Below the pieces are notes generated by a model. That model was not told the origin of the DNA, did no database searches, and worked only from the letters and a program-made list of their open reading frames with translations. Shown here in pieces: positions 62,246 through 64,000 of a DNA stretch of 64,000 bases; the first letter of the stretch is position 1; each line of letters starts with the position of its first letter. Origin of the DNA: Chamaea fasciata (Eukaryota; Chordata; Aves; Passeriformes; Sylviidae); the NCBI GenBank assembly GCA_029207755.1, contig JARCOQ010000002.1, positions 39,566,244 through 39,630,243 of the forward strand, in the 5' to 3' direction. Made by a program: the position numbers and the translations under genes.

Positions 62246-64000
62246 CCATTCTGTTGTAGGCTATGCTCAGTGATATCTAAGGTTTATCTGCCTTTGAGGA
62301 AGAAGACATTTTTGAAAGGAAAAAGATTTTGAAGGCATATTTTCTATAGATCAAATAGGCTTGTTGTTTAGCTGTTGGCAGTAATTAGTAGAGTTCTTTA
62401 ATTACAAGTACTAGTTAGTTGGAGATTTTGCATTCATTATTCCCATTTCGCCTACAATTAATATTTTTCTCTTAAAAAACCAGTTATGTAAACTAAGTCT
62501 ATATTTTTATTAGTGTTAATTAGAATTCCATCTAAGAAACCTCACTATTGGAGACTACTGTACTATGTCTTGGCAATTTAGTTGTTAAAATTTGTTTCTT
62601 CAATGGTATCAGAGTCTGCTGAACAGAAAAAAGGATTCAGGTCAGTTCAGTACTTAAGCAAAGCTTTCAAACCCTGTAAACAAAACTTTCAAGCTGTGTC
62701 CCTGATGAGGACCTTGTATCTCTTCAAGGATCTCTGATGAGAGCTGTCTTTCTAGTTTTTCTTGTCATGGGGACTGGTACTGTAACCTCAGACTTGTCTT
62801 CTTGACATCCAGTATGAATCAATTAGAAACACAAGACACAGTACAGAGAATCTTTTTAACACTCTTTCAGCATGGGTAGATTTGAGAAGCCTACCTAGAA
62901 GCAGCACATTTGCAACACATGGTTCTTCACTGCACACAAAACCTACCTTGTCGTAAACAAGAACATTTGTTTGGAAAGCACACATACTATAATTCTTTCC
63001 AAATTTCAATACAATCCACTTTTACATCTCTAGATAATTCTCTAGACGCTTATGTCTTCAAGACAGTTACACACATTAGACACTGCGTATGTTAGTAAAG
63101 TTCAGCCAGCTACTTCAGCAAGTAGAGTACTTAATATTATTCAAAATAGAATTAGGAGAACAAACCACAAATGGATTAAAATGGCAAACATCTTAAGTCA
63201 ACACCATTCAGAATGTATATACTTATTCATGGTGTCTTTTCTAGCACTGCTAGAACACAGCTAAATTGATCATGTCAGTAGATGTCCCTAGATCAGAAGT
63301 GATTAACCCATCTAATTGTTCTTCTTAAAAAAATGTTAAATAGGTAATGCTTATTCCCATTCTCAACAATCAGATCATTAACCTAAAATAACAAACAGGA
63401 AAATGAGTGCAATGAGTAGTTTTCAAAATAACTTAAACTAACAGAAACCATTAAAAGTTTATAATTAAATAAATAAAATGCCCAAACTAGCTATCCACTG
63501 TTTTATGATCTTACTTACTTTGAAGGGCTTTTATAACTGCTCTCCTTATTGATTCATTTGTCTGCAAGAACAGAGCAATAAAACTACCTAGCTAGTATGA
63601 ACATTTTAGCACCACAAAATATAAACCTATGTATCTCATAAGGACTCAGTCTTGTAAAATGTTGACATTTTCATTTCTGTTTCACCATTTGGGTTGTCTA
63701 ATCTGAAACAGGAACAAGTGAAATGGAAAATACATGTAAAATGGGGTTTCTAAAATGCTGGTGGCCAAGAGGAAAAAGCCTTTATCAAATTCACATTTTA
63801 CATTATTCTCAGACTTTCAGGATATGATTTTGCTCCCTGTCAGATATTATAAAAAACTAGTAAGTCAAATAAAATTAATGAATTTAAGATGCACACTTCC
63901 ATTCTAGGCCCCTTTTCCCTGCATCTCAGATCAGGACCTGATTATTTGAGGTTCCCAGTGCAATGTGAGGAATTAAAGAAGCAGGATTGTTACTGGAAGG
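62246..64000. other. Intergenic, no gene seen
   Basis: AT-rich sequence to the window edge. Open frames of 73 codons or fewer, without domain likeness; no named repeat. Confidence 0.6.

Noticed and set aside
1..64000. CRISPR arrays, operons, phage or bacterial mobile systems
   Set aside because: No regularly spaced repeats or dense coding exist; introns, CR1 and SINEs show this is vertebrate nuclear DNA.

Overview
The window is nuclear DNA from a vertebrate, almost certainly a bird and probably a passerine. Several fragments are CR1-type LINEs with the avian 3' end (CCTTCCAACCC... followed by ATTCTRTG octamers). Two copies of a tRNA-Ile-derived SINE carry a CR1-like tail, a SINE type described from passerine birds. 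Solo LTR-like elements resemble families common in bird genomes. The species call is inference. The sequence is AT-rich and intron- or intergenic-like, with no bacterial-style gene packing.

The only host protein-coding gene I can support is the 3' end of a contactin on the + strand, best matched to CNTN5 (NB-2). Four exons at 6489-6675, 7122-7234, 8630-8798 and 10399-10502 have consensus splice sites and join in frame into 190 codons plus a stop. They encode the second half of fibronectin III domain 3, all of domain 4, and a short C-terminal GPI-anchor signal. The upstream 6.5 kb is intron. A 3' UTR with an AATAAA at 10753 follows the stop.

From about 10.8 kb to 64 kb no further host gene is visible. 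The repeats there are: CR1 pieces at 13.76 kb (+), 17.8 kb (+, weak), 31.4 kb (+, a 5'-truncated copy with about 200 open codons), 37.45 kb (+), 46.8 kb (-), 49.4 kb (+) and 58.0 kb (+, long but decayed); tRNA-Ile SINEs at 46.40 kb (+) and 49.62 kb (-); and LTR elements at 30.34 kb, 37.61 kb and 61.53 kb, the last bracketed by a 6-bp direct repeat. There are also microsatellites, short tandem duplications, hairpins, and a few GC-richer blocks (53.4-54.4, 55.9-56.4, 43.5-44.0 kb) I could not classify.

I found no previously undescribed system. The best observations are the SINE/CR1 tail relationship, the clean reading frame of the 31.4 kb CR1 beside the broken 58 kb copy, the LTR with intact flanking repeats, and small contactin oddities (an extra cysteine and hydrophobic read-through tails). 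The open frames elsewhere are short and chance-like; none shows a recognisable domain.
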